Source of the DNA: an uncultured Erysipelotrichaceae bacterium
GTDB taxonomy: Bacteria; Bacillota_I; Bacilli_A; Erysipelotrichales; Coprobacillaceae
Direction: 5' to 3'
Assembly: GCA_900544435.1 (NCBI GenBank)
Contig: UQVG01000043.1
Coordinates: 1 to 11,196, forward strand
Length of the DNA: 11,196 nucleotides
In this document: positions 1 through 6,298 of the stretch, piece by piece
Position numbering within the stretch: the first letter of the stretch is position 1
Layout: each line of letters begins with the position of its first letter
Notes under the pieces: model-generated
Seen by the model: only the letters and a program-made list of their open reading frames with translations
Told to the model about the DNA's origin: nothing
The model's database searches: none
Made by a program: the position numbers and the translations under genes

Positions 1-246
1 TATCAAGATCAAGCTAACAGTCAAGAAGCAACTAAAAAAGAAAAAGCACGTTATAATCAAATAAGAAAAAAACTTGATTTTTCATGGACTCCTACTTTGA
101 AGTTAGTAGATAATGGGAAATTTGTTGATCAATATACATTTTTAGATGAAGACTATTATTCATTAACAGCTAAAAAACAAAAAGAAAAAAAACAAGATTA
201 TATTGATAAACTTTCATCTTGGTTAGATCAAATATACCAAGATTAA
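1..246 (+). CDS. C-terminal part of a thioredoxin-like protein (5' end outside window)
   Basis: Frame 1 is open from the first base to a TAA at 244-246, giving the last 81 residues of a protein whose start lies upstream. The visible part is lysine- and glutamine-rich. It contains Trp-Thr-Pro-Thr-Leu followed by Val-Asp-Asn-Gly-Lys and a short strand. That pattern looks like the cis-proline loop and the following beta-hairpin of thioredoxin-fold proteins, including the small thioredoxin-like proteins of Firmicutes. A CxxC active site, if there is one, would be in the missing part, so redox activity cannot be judged. The tail is a charged helix ending in Trp-Leu-Asp-Gln-Ile-Tyr. The next gene starts 20 bases downstream on the same strand, so the two are probably co-transcribed. 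The coding call is firm; the family is tentative. Confidence 0.5.
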   Translation, partial: YQDQANSQEATKKEKARYNQIRKKLDFSWTPTLKLVDNGKFVDQYTFLDEDYYSLTAKKQKEKKQDYIDKLSSWLDQIYQD

Positions 247-266
247 AAGAAAGGATTGATAAGAAT

Positions 267-1094
267 ATGAAAAAATGTCCAAAATGTCATAAAAATATAC
301 CAAGTAATGCAAAGGTATGTCCTTATTGTGGGACACCCCAATCTGGCTATCAACCAATGAAACGTACTCCAAAAAGAAAGTTTGCTTTTATTTATCCTAT
401 TTTAATAATTGCATTTATTTTATTACCAATGGGAGTTACTTTCTTTACTTTTGATGCTTTAACTGATAGCGGAGTTAATCAAACAGCAACATTAAAAACA
501 TATGAAAAATCAAATCATGAAGCAGTTGTTTATCAATATGATTCACTAAAAGAATTCTCAAAAAATGTTAAGAATAGTAAAAAATATGTTAATAAAATCA
601 ATAACATTGAAGCATCTTTAGAAAAAATAGTAGGAAAAGAAAATATTGATCAAGAATATTCATTTCAAATAACAGATAATAATAATCTTTATGTGTCTGT
701 TCAATATGATATTTCATTAGATAAACAAAATACTATGAATATTTCTTATGATTATGATTTATCAAAACAAAATCAATTACAATTTGAATATCATTTAAAT
801 AATGTTCAACAATTAGATGATGGATATCAACAATTAAATCAACAAGCTAAAAAAATGAATCAAATTATTACAATATTCAATGGAAAAGATAACCAAGAAT
901 TGATTCAAAAAACATTAGCAGATTTAAAAAATAGTGAAGAAGAATTAACTAAAGAAACCCTTTCTCATTATGGAAAAGGAATGACACAATCAAAAGGAAA
1001 TAATCAATCTTCAATAAGAGTATTTAATTATAAAGATACATATCGCTTAAAATTATCTTATGATACGAAGTTAAAAATAGAAAAATTTATATAA
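267..1094 (+). CDS. zinc-ribbon membrane protein of unknown function
   Basis: A 275-residue protein. I chose the ATG at 267 because it places a four-cysteine zinc ribbon at the very N-terminus (Cys4, Cys7, Cys18, Cys21, in CPKC and CPYCG), as usual in this class. A TTG at 219 would extend the frame but lies inside the upstream gene. An AAAGG at 250-254 is a plausible but distant ribosome binding site. A Lys/Arg-rich stretch (residues 32-38) precedes one hydrophobic helix at about 39-62. The expected topology is therefore a cytoplasmic ribbon and an outside domain of about 210 residues. The outer part is rich in Asn, Gln and Lys and has no cysteines. Its family is not recognised. Such proteins are often annotated only as zinc-ribbon domain proteins. 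A terminator overlaps the stop codon, so this gene ends its transcription unit. The function is unknown. Confidence 0.8.
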   Translation: MKKCPKCHKNIPSNAKVCPYCGTPQSGYQPMKRTPKRKFAFIYPILIIAFILLPMGVTFFTFDALTDSGVNQTATLKTYEKSNHEAVVYQYDSLKEFSKNVKNSKKYVNKINNIEASLEKIVGKENIDQEYSFQITDNNNLYVSVQYDISLDKQNTMNISYDYDLSKQNQLQFEYHLNNVQQLDDGYQQLNQQAKKMNQIITIFNGKDNQELIQKTLADLKNSEEELTKETLSHYGKGMTQSKGNNQSSIRVFNYKDTYRLKLSYDTKLKIEKFI

Positions 1095-1120
1095 AGCCAA
1101 GAAATTGGCTTTTTCTTTTT
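1093..1120 (+). terminator. intrinsic terminator after the zinc-ribbon gene
   Basis: AAAGCCAA (1093-1100) pairs perfectly with TTGGCTTT (1105-1112) around a GAAA tetraloop of the stable GNRA type. A T-rich tail runs to 1120. The left arm begins within the TAA stop codon at 1092-1094. It should separate this unit from the pfkA unit. Confidence 0.88.
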
Positions 1121-1132
1121 ATGTAAAACAAG

Positions 1133-1138
1133 TATAAT
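1133..1138 (+). promoter_or_regulatory. -10 element of the pfkA unit promoter
   Basis: A perfect TATAAT lies 35 bases upstream of the pfkA start and just after a terminator, where a new promoter is expected. No good -35 hexamer sits at the usual 16-18 base distance, because that position falls in the T-tract of the preceding terminator. Transcription should start near 1145. The pfkA ribosome binding site AGGTGA follows at 1163-1168, four bases before the ATG. Confidence 0.6.
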
Positions 1139-1172
1139 AGGGATAATTATAGGGAAAAAAGTAGGTGAATCG

Positions 1173-2132
1173 ATGAGAAAAATTGCAGTTTTGACCTCAG
1201 GAGGAGATTCTCCAGGAATGAATGGTGCGATTCGTGCAATCGTGCGAGTAGGAATAAAAAGAGGTTTTGAAGTTTATGGTATCTATGAAGGATATAAAGG
1301 ATTGGTAGCCGGAAATATTAAAAAATTAGGGTATAGTGATGTTTCTGAAATACTATCAAAAGGGGGAACTATTTTAGAATCTTCAAGATTACCATCATTT
1401 AAAGAAGATGAAGTTCAAGAAAAAGCTATCTGGCAGCTTAAACAAAGAAATATAGATGGACTTGTAGTAATTGGTGGAGATGGAAGTTATAAAGGTGCTT
1501 TAGCGCTTTGTCAAAAAGGAATTGATTGTATTGCAATTCCTGGAACAATTGATAATGATATTAATGGTACGGATGAAACGATAGGATTTCATACAGCACT
1601 TTACAATATTATCGATGCTGTTAATAAATTAAGAGATACTTCTAGTTCACATCATCGTTGTTTTGTTGTTGAAGTTATGGGAAATCATGCCGACAATCTC
1701 GCTATTTATTCAGCAATTGCTTGTGGTAGTGAAATTGTTATTACAGATAAAACAGGTTATGATGAAAATAAAATTATTGAAGAGCTTAAAATATGCGAAC
1801 AAGAATATCATAAAAAGCATGCTATTATTATTGTAAGTGAAAAAATATTAGATGTTGAAAAGCTAGCAAATCGTATCAGTGAAGAAACAGGGTATTCAGG
1901 AAGATCAATTATTTTGGGACATATTCAAAGGGGTGGATCTCCAGTTCCTGAAGATCGTATTTTAGCTTCTAAAATGGCAGAAGAAGCAATTTGTTTACTA
2001 GAAAAAAGAAAAAGTGGTTTATGTATTTGTATGAAAGATAATCAAATTGTTTCTAAAAATATAGAAGAAGCTTTGATTGAAAAAAATGAAAATCATGATC
2101 GTTTATATCAGTTATTTTTAGATTTAGCTTAA
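1173..2132 (+). CDS. pfkA: 6-phosphofructokinase, PfkA-type, with substituted active-site and effector-site residues
   Basis: A 319-residue protein of normal PfkA length that aligns without gaps to the first 200 or so residues of E. coli PFK-1. It should phosphorylate fructose 6-phosphate with ATP in the cytoplasm (glycolysis). Conserved elements are the nucleotide loop SGGDSPGMN (9-17), Arg72, GGDGS (101-105), PGTIDND with catalytic Asp127, Arg162, VVEVMG (165-170) and LGHIQRGGSP with the substrate His and Arg. By family numbering, as I recall it, three differences stand out. The arginine after the EVMG motif (Arg171) is Asn. The effector-site Arg54 is Tyr and Asp59 is Glu. The Lys211 equivalent is Tyr. 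Arg21, Arg25, Arg154 and Glu187 remain. Gly103 next to Asp102 is kept, which fits ATP rather than pyrophosphate as donor. It heads a unit with HAD and hisC genes, not the common pfkA-pyk pair, so it could be a second, divergent copy. Confidence 0.9.
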   Translation: MRKIAVLTSGGDSPGMNGAIRAIVRVGIKRGFEVYGIYEGYKGLVAGNIKKLGYSDVSEILSKGGTILESSRLPSFKEDEVQEKAIWQLKQRNIDGLVVIGGDGSYKGALALCQKGIDCIAIPGTIDNDINGTDETIGFHTALYNIIDAVNKLRDTSSSHHRCFVVEVMGNHADNLAIYSAIACGSEIVITDKTGYDENKIIEELKICEQEYHKKHAIIIVSEKILDVEKLANRISEETGYSGRSIILGHIQRGGSPVPEDRILASKMAEEAICLLEKRKSGLCICMKDNQIVSKNIEEALIEKNENHDRLYQLFLDLA

Positions 2133-2142
2133 GGAGTCATAT

Positions 2143-2922
2143 ATGAAAAAAATATTATTTAGTGATATCGATGGAACAATTGCTAAAGACAATTTACCCA
2201 TTACTTATAAAGATCAAGATGCTGTAAAAAAATTAAGAGCTCAAGGTCATTATTTTTCATTTTGTACAGGAAGAAATATTCAAGAAACAAAACTTGTAAC
2301 TCCACATTTTGAATATGATTATTTAGTCTTAAATAATGGAGCAATGATTGTTGATCAAAATGATCAAGTTCTCTATCGCAAACAAATAAAAAATGAGATT
2401 GCAAAAGAAATATTAAAAGAGAGTTATCAAAAATATTCTTATTTAAATTACACATTTTTTGATGGTCAACAAACTTATGGATATATAGATCAAAAAACAT
2501 GTATTCTAACAGAAAATGGTTATCAAGAAATAGAAGGTGATTTTTTAGAAATATTAGATCATACTCAAGATGATATTGATATTGTATGTGCTTTTCATCC
2601 ACAAGAAAAATTAGATGAAATACTTGAAATTCAAAAAAAAGTGAATCAAAAATATCCAGGCATACATGCAACACTTAATGTTGTTTATTTAGATATTACA
2701 GTAGATTGTACAAAAGGAAGTGGACTTAAAACGCTTTGCTCGTTATTAAATCAAGAAATGATATCCTATTGTATAGGAGATTCTTATAACGATTTAGATA
2801 TGTTTGAAAAAGCTGATCATGCTTATACTTTTAATCGTGTAGAAAAACAAATAAAAGAAAAAACAGAAAAACAAGTTGATTATGTTTATGAAGTCATCAA
2901 TGATATGTTGGAGGGGGAATAA
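2143..2922 (+). CDS. Cof-type HAD-superfamily (subclass IIB) phosphatase
   Basis: A 259-residue soluble hydrolase with all four HAD motifs. Motif I is SDIDGT, with nucleophile Asp8 and acid/base Asp10. Motif II is CTGR (41-44). Motif III has Lys191 in TKGSG. Motif IV is GDSYNDLDM (212-220), whose acidic residues bind Mg2+. The roughly 100-residue insert between motifs II and III is the C2 type B cap of the Cof/YbiV/YidA group. That group hydrolyses sugar phosphates, pyridoxal phosphate, FMN and similar small phosphoesters. The substrate cannot be read from the sequence. An ideal AAGGAG (2131-2136) overlaps the pfkA stop codon and sits six bases before the ATG, so the gene is probably translationally coupled to pfkA. 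The position next to a kinase of glycolysis suggests, without proving, a sugar-phosphate substrate. Confidence 0.9.
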   Translation: MKKILFSDIDGTIAKDNLPITYKDQDAVKKLRAQGHYFSFCTGRNIQETKLVTPHFEYDYLVLNNGAMIVDQNDQVLYRKQIKNEIAKEILKESYQKYSYLNYTFFDGQQTYGYIDQKTCILTENGYQEIEGDFLEILDHTQDDIDIVCAFHPQEKLDEILEIQKKVNQKYPGIHATLNVVYLDITVDCTKGSGLKTLCSLLNQEMISYCIGDSYNDLDMFEKADHAYTFNRVEKQIKEKTEKQVDYVYEVINDMLEGE

Positions 2923-2924
2923 CA

Positions 2925-3992
2925 ATGAGTTGGCAAGATAAATTAAGACAAGTTGAACCGTATGTAGCAGGAGAACAACCTAAAATTGTTGATATGATTA
3001 AGTTGAATACAAATGAAAATCCATATGGTCCAAGTGAAAAAATAAAAGAGGTTTTAAAAAATATCGATATTGAAAAATTAAAACTTTATCCAAATAGTGA
3101 TGGAGAAGAATTAAGACATGCTTTAGCTAAGTATCATGGTTTAAAAGATGAACAAGTTTTTTTAGGAAATGGTTCAGATGAAGTTTTAGCACTTACATTC
3201 TTAACATTTTTTAATGGAAGTGATCCAGTATTATTTCCAAATATCTCTTATTCATTTTATCCAGTTTATTGTGATCTTTATCAAATGAATTATAAAGAGA
3301 TTGTTTTAGATCAAGAGTTTAAAATGCATGTTGATGATTTTAAACAACCAAATTCAGGAATTATTTTTCCTAATCCTAATGCACCAACAGGATTACTTGT
3401 TTCTATAGATTTTATAGAAGAAGTTTTAAAAAGTAATCCAGATAGTATTGTTGTTGTAGATGAAGCTTATATTGATTTTGGAGGACAATCATGTGTGTCA
3501 CTTATTGATCAATATGAAAATTTAGTGGTTATTCAAACATTCTCTAAATCAAGATCTTTTGCGGGTGCTAGATTAGGAGTGGCTTTAGGAAATAAAGAAG
3601 CTATCTCTCATTTATATGATGTAAAAAATTCTTTTAACTCATATCCAATTGATTATATTACACAACAAATTGGACTTGCTTCTGTATTAGATAGTCAAGA
3701 TATGAAAGAAAAATGTCAAAAAGTCATTCAAACAAGAGAATATACGAAAACTAGACTTAAAACATTAGGATTTGTTGTTCCAGATAGTTATGCAAATTTT
3801 GTATTTGTAAAACATCCAAAGATTGATGGTGAAGAATTATTTTTAGCACTTAGAAAAGAAGGCATTATTGTGCGTCATTGGAATAAACCATTGATTGATC
3901 AATATTTAAGAATTACAATTGGAACTGATCAACAAATGGAAAGATTCTTTGAATTTTTAGAAAAATATTTAAATCAAAAAGGGCTGTTATGA
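2925..3992 (+). CDS. hisC: histidinol-phosphate aminotransferase (PLP, fold type I)
   Basis: A 355-residue protein, the usual HisC length. It should transfer an amino group between glutamate and imidazole-acetol phosphate, using pyridoxal phosphate. HisC-like features in order are LNTNENPYGP (27-36), YPN (55-57), GNGSDE (81-86), PNPNAPTG (149-156), DEAYIDF (179-185), TFSKS with the PLP lysine Lys208, GARLG with Arg216, and a C-terminal YLRITIG with the carboxylate-binding arginine. A very strong GGAGGGGG (2910-2917) lies seven bases before the ATG, and only two bases separate it from the HAD gene, so it is the last gene of the pfkA unit. No other his gene is nearby. Close relatives also act on aromatic 2-oxo acids, so it could serve tyrosine/phenylalanine metabolism instead. 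The TGA stop lies inside the following terminator hairpin. Confidence 0.88.
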   Translation: MSWQDKLRQVEPYVAGEQPKIVDMIKLNTNENPYGPSEKIKEVLKNIDIEKLKLYPNSDGEELRHALAKYHGLKDEQVFLGNGSDEVLALTFLTFFNGSDPVLFPNISYSFYPVYCDLYQMNYKEIVLDQEFKMHVDDFKQPNSGIIFPNPNAPTGLLVSIDFIEEVLKSNPDSIVVVDEAYIDFGGQSCVSLIDQYENLVVIQTFSKSRSFAGARLGVALGNKEAISHLYDVKNSFNSYPIDYITQQIGLASVLDSQDMKEKCQKVIQTREYTKTRLKTLGFVVPDSYANFVFVKHPKIDGEELFLALRKEGIIVRHWNKPLIDQYLRITIGTDQQMERFFEFLEKYLNQKGLL

Positions 3993-4010
3993 TTTTCATA
4001 ACAGTTTTTT
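3984..4010 (+). terminator. intrinsic terminator of the pfkA-HAD-hisC unit
   Basis: CTGTTATG (3984-3991) pairs perfectly with CATAACAG (3997-4004) around a five-base loop, followed by six T residues (4005-4010). The hisC stop codon 3990-3992 lies across the end of the left arm and the loop, so terminating ribosomes would sit over the hairpin. Confidence 0.9.
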
Positions 4011-4012
4011 AT

Positions 4013-4045
4013 AAAAAAAGAAGCTACAGCGATTTGCTATAGCCT
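4013..4045 (-). terminator. intrinsic terminator of the yaaA-gpsA/tagD unit
   Basis: On the - strand AGGCTATAGC (4045-4036) pairs with GCTGTAGCTT (4030-4021), ten pairs including two G-U, around a five-base loop. A run of seven T residues follows one base later. It begins directly after the TAA stop at 4048-4046. It lies back to back with the hisC terminator and separates the two convergent units. Confidence 0.88.
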
Positions 4046-5497
4046 TTATTTTTCTTCTGTATGATGTAAATCTTCTTTAATTTGAGTCGTAGAAATTTCA
4101 GGAGTTCTTGGTAAATAAATGACTTCTACACCTTCATCTTTTAAATAATCAAATTTACCTTTCCAATCATCTCCAATAACAAAAGTATCGATATGATATT
4201 CTTTAATATCTTTGATCTTTTGATCCCAATTTTCTTCAGGAATAACTAAATCTACGAAACGTACAGATTCTAGTAAACCTTTTCTTTGTTCATAAGAGAA
4301 ATAACATTTTTTATCTTTTTTCAAACGTGTAAATTCATCAGTTGAAACAGCAACAATTAAATAATCACCTAAAGCCTTAGCACGTTTTAATAAATTAATA
4401 TGTCCATAATGTAATAAATCAAATGTACCATAAGTAATAACTCTTTTCATACCTAACCCTCTTTTACTTTTAATAATACTATTTTCAAAATTAATATCTG
4501 CTACTGATTTAGTAAGTTCAGTTTTACGATCACGATTCATTAATGCAGTTACAGCATCATTTGGACTTACTTTTCCATGAACAATAGCATCGACCGTTGC
4601 TGTAATCGGCATTTCAACATTATATCTTTTAGAAAGTTGCATTGCAGCAGGTAAAGCATTTAATCCTTCTACGACCATTCCTACTTCTTTAGTAGCATCG
4701 TTTACTTTATAGCCTTGACCAATAAGTGTTCCACATTTAAAGTTACGACTATGAATACTTGTTGCTGTAACAATCAAATCTCCAATTCCTGCAAGACCAT
4801 GGAATGTTTGTTCAAGACAACCCATTGTTGTTCCTAAACGTGTCATTTCTGAAAGACCACGAGTAATAATAGCAGCACGTGTATTATCACCAAAATTTAG
4901 ACCATGAGCAATTCCTGCAGCTAAAGCGATAATATTCTTTAATGCACCACATAATTCAACACCACGTACATCGACATTTGTATAAACACGCATACATGTT
5001 CCTTGGAATAAGTTTTGTACTTTTTCAGCAACTTCTAAATCATCGCAAGCTGAAACAATTGTTGATGGCATATCTTTAACAACTTCTTCAGCATGTGTAG
5101 GACCAGATAAAGCAACAATTTTAGTTTGATTTCCTAAAACGTCTCTAATGATTTCTGACATAGTATAAAGACTATCGCTTTCTACTCCTTTTGCTAAATC
5201 AATTAAAATCTGATCTTGAATGTAATCTTTAGCAGTTTCCATTGTACTTCTCATAAAGACAGAAGGAACTGCAACAACTAAATACTCACTATTACATACT
5301 TCTTTAATATCTGTTGTAAATCCCATATCATCAGGAATTTCTAATTCAGGTAATTTTGGATGACTACGATTTTTTTTAATATATTCGATTTCTTGAGGTA
5401 ATGCAGACCATACCATCACGGAATGATGACGATTGCATAACACTCTTGCTACAGCCATACCCCATGTACCTGCGCCTAAAACACCAACTTTATACAT
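4046..5497 (-). CDS. gpsA-tagD: fused glycerol-3-phosphate dehydrogenase / glycerol-3-phosphate cytidylyltransferase
   Basis: One 483-residue frame joins two enzymes. Residues 1 to about 333 are GpsA, NAD(P)H-dependent reduction of dihydroxyacetone phosphate to sn-glycerol 3-phosphate. It shows GAGTWG (8-13), LAKG (101-104), SGPTHAEEV (131-139), catalytic Lys187 in GALKN, GIGD (237-240) and SRN (250-252). Residues 350-483 are a full TagD, CTP:glycerol-3-phosphate cytidylyltransferase, which makes CDP-glycerol for teichoic acids. It shows YGTFDLLHYGH (356-366, the HxGH nucleotidyltransferase motif), GDDWKGKFD and RTPEISTTQIK (464-474). The two are normally separate proteins of about 335 and 130 residues. 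The linker (334-349) is short, polar and Lys/Arg-bearing. The first step makes the substrate of the second. A perfect AGGAGG (5512-5507), overlapping the stop of yaaA, drives the start. A second ribosome binding site precedes the TagD part. No teichoic acid polymerase gene is in view. Confidence 0.92.
   Translation of the reverse strand: MYKVGVLGAGTWGMAVARVLCNRHHSVMVWSALPQEIEYIKKNRSHPKLPELEIPDDMGFTTDIKEVCNSEYLVVAVPSVFMRSTMETAKDYIQDQILIDLAKGVESDSLYTMSEIIRDVLGNQTKIVALSGPTHAEEVVKDMPSTIVSACDDLEVAEKVQNLFQGTCMRVYTNVDVRGVELCGALKNIIALAAGIAHGLNFGDNTRAAIITRGLSEMTRLGTTMGCLEQTFHGLAGIGDLIVTATSIHSRNFKCGTLIGQGYKVNDATKEVGMVVEGLNALPAAMQLSKRYNVEMPITATVDAIVHGKVSPNDAVTALMNRDRKTELTKSVADINFENSIIKSKRGLGMKRVITYGTFDLLHYGHINLLKRAKALGDYLIVAVSTDEFTRLKKDKKCYFSYEQRKGLLESVRFVDLVIPEENWDQKIKDIKEYHIDTFVIGDDWKGKFDYLKDEGVEVIYLPRTPEISTTQIKEDLHHTEEK
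4448..4465 (-). promoter_or_regulatory. internal ribosome binding site and ATG at the TagD part of the fusion
   Basis: On the - strand AAAAGAGGG (4465-4457) lies six bases before an in-frame ATG (4450-4448). This ATG is codon 350 of the fusion and matches the normal first Met of TagD (MKRVITYGTFD). Spacing and strength are those of a working Shine-Dalgarno site, so free TagD of 134 residues may also be made. I see no promoter just upstream, so any such product would come from the same mRNA. Whether it is used is inference. Confidence 0.6.
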
Positions 5498-5510
5498 GAT
5501 AAATAACCTC

Positions 5511-6233
5511 CTATTTTTTGATGTATTTCATTTTTTCATCTTTTATAAAAACTAAATGATGATCATTTGATTCATTTTCACTAAAATGATAATCATCAAT
5601 GACTACTTCTTTAATACTTTCTATATCTTCAAGATGATGTTGAATTAAATAATTTAACATCATTCCTCTTGCTTTTTTTAAATACACAGCATTTCTTTTT
5701 AAAGTATGCCCGTTTCTTATCACAAAATCAAGTTGAATGATTGGAAGATCAATCATTTTTTCATATTCCTTTGTACTTAAAGAAATAATAACATCTTCAT
5801 CTTTTAAATAATCATTTACTTCTTTTTGCCAATAAGAATATAAGTTTAAACCATTAAGTTTATGTTTCATTTCTAAACGATGATAATTTACAGCATCATT
5901 ATAACGTAAAATACCATAAAGTGGGGAATTAATTAGAAGATGTTTCTTTAAATATTCCCATTCCTTTGATTGATAATTCTTTAAATCAAGTTGTTTAAAA
6001 ACAACTCCATTAAATAAATTTAAAGCAGCAAATGTTTCATCATTATGAAAATAATCATAAATCAATGAAGATTGTTTAAAAGATATCTTCATGAAATCAT
6101 GAATTTGATTGATATCTAATTCTTTTAATTGTTTTCTTAAAGATTCTGCTTTATTAAAAAACAAAGGTGTTTGTTTTTCAATAGGAAAATGCTTTTCTTT
6201 TAAACTTTTTGCATCAGCAATTATGATTTTCAT
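5511..6233 (-). CDS. yaaA: YaaA family peroxide-stress protein (UPF0246)
   Basis: A 240-residue cytoplasmic protein of the YaaA/DUF328 family. E. coli YaaA is induced by OxyR, lowers intracellular free iron during peroxide stress and has been reported to bind DNA. Family signatures are the start MKIIIADAKSL (usually LISPAKTL), SPLYGILR near 103-110 followed by YHRLEM (117-122), LSTKEY (152-157) and YLKKARGMM near 184-192. I chose the ATG at 6233, the third of three close in-frame ATGs (6251, 6245, 6233). It gives the family's usual N-terminus and has GGTGA five bases upstream, whereas the 6251 ATG overlaps a TATAAT. The protein ends in a TAG that shares bases with the AGGAGG of gpsA-tagD, 13 bases before that gene, so the two are co-transcribed and probably coupled. 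The usual Pro of the SPAKTL motif is replaced (ADAKSL). Confidence 0.87.
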   Translation of the reverse strand: MKIIIADAKSLKEKHFPIEKQTPLFFNKAESLRKQLKELDINQIHDFMKISFKQSSLIYDYFHNDETFAALNLFNGVVFKQLDLKNYQSKEWEYLKKHLLINSPLYGILRYNDAVNYHRLEMKHKLNGLNLYSYWQKEVNDYLKDEDVIISLSTKEYEKMIDLPIIQLDFVIRNGHTLKRNAVYLKKARGMMLNYLIQHHLEDIESIKEVVIDDYHFSENESNDHHLVFIKDEKMKYIKK

Positions 6234-6249
6234 AGACTTCACCATATCC

Positions 6250-6255
6250 ATTATA
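6250..6255 (-). promoter_or_regulatory. -10 element of the yaaA promoter
   Basis: The - strand reads TATAAT at 6255-6250. Transcription would start near 6243, leaving a leader of about ten bases before the preferred yaaA ATG (6233). No convincing -35 is visible in this very AT-rich stretch. Its use would exclude the ATG at 6251 as a start. Confidence 0.5.
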
Positions 6256-6276
6256 TATTAAAATAAAAAATTATGA

Positions 6277-6282
6277 TATACT
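6277..6282 (+). promoter_or_regulatory. -10 element of the ndpA-like gene promoter
   Basis: TATACT lies 16 bases before the ATG at 6299, with a GGTGA ribosome binding site at 6289-6293. It is arranged back to back with the yaaA -10 only 22 bases away, so the two promoters would share their upstream DNA. The -35 is weak. TATGAT at 6272-6277 is an alternative. Confidence 0.45.
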
Positions 6283-6298
6283 ACATTCGGTGATAAAA

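Noticed and set aside
219..266. Upstream TTG start for the zinc-ribbon protein
   Set aside because: The extension overlaps the end of the upstream gene and adds residues before a zinc ribbon that normally begins right after the first Met.
2201..2674. Open frame of 157 codons on the - strand, inside the HAD gene
   Set aside because: It is antisense to a gene with all four HAD motifs, has low-complexity Leu/Phe/His/Tyr content typical of an AT-rich reverse shadow, and has no ribosome binding site in a sensible place.
6290..6298. GTG start for the NdpA-like gene
   Set aside because: The GTG is part of the GGTGA ribosome binding site that is correctly spaced for the ATG at 6299.
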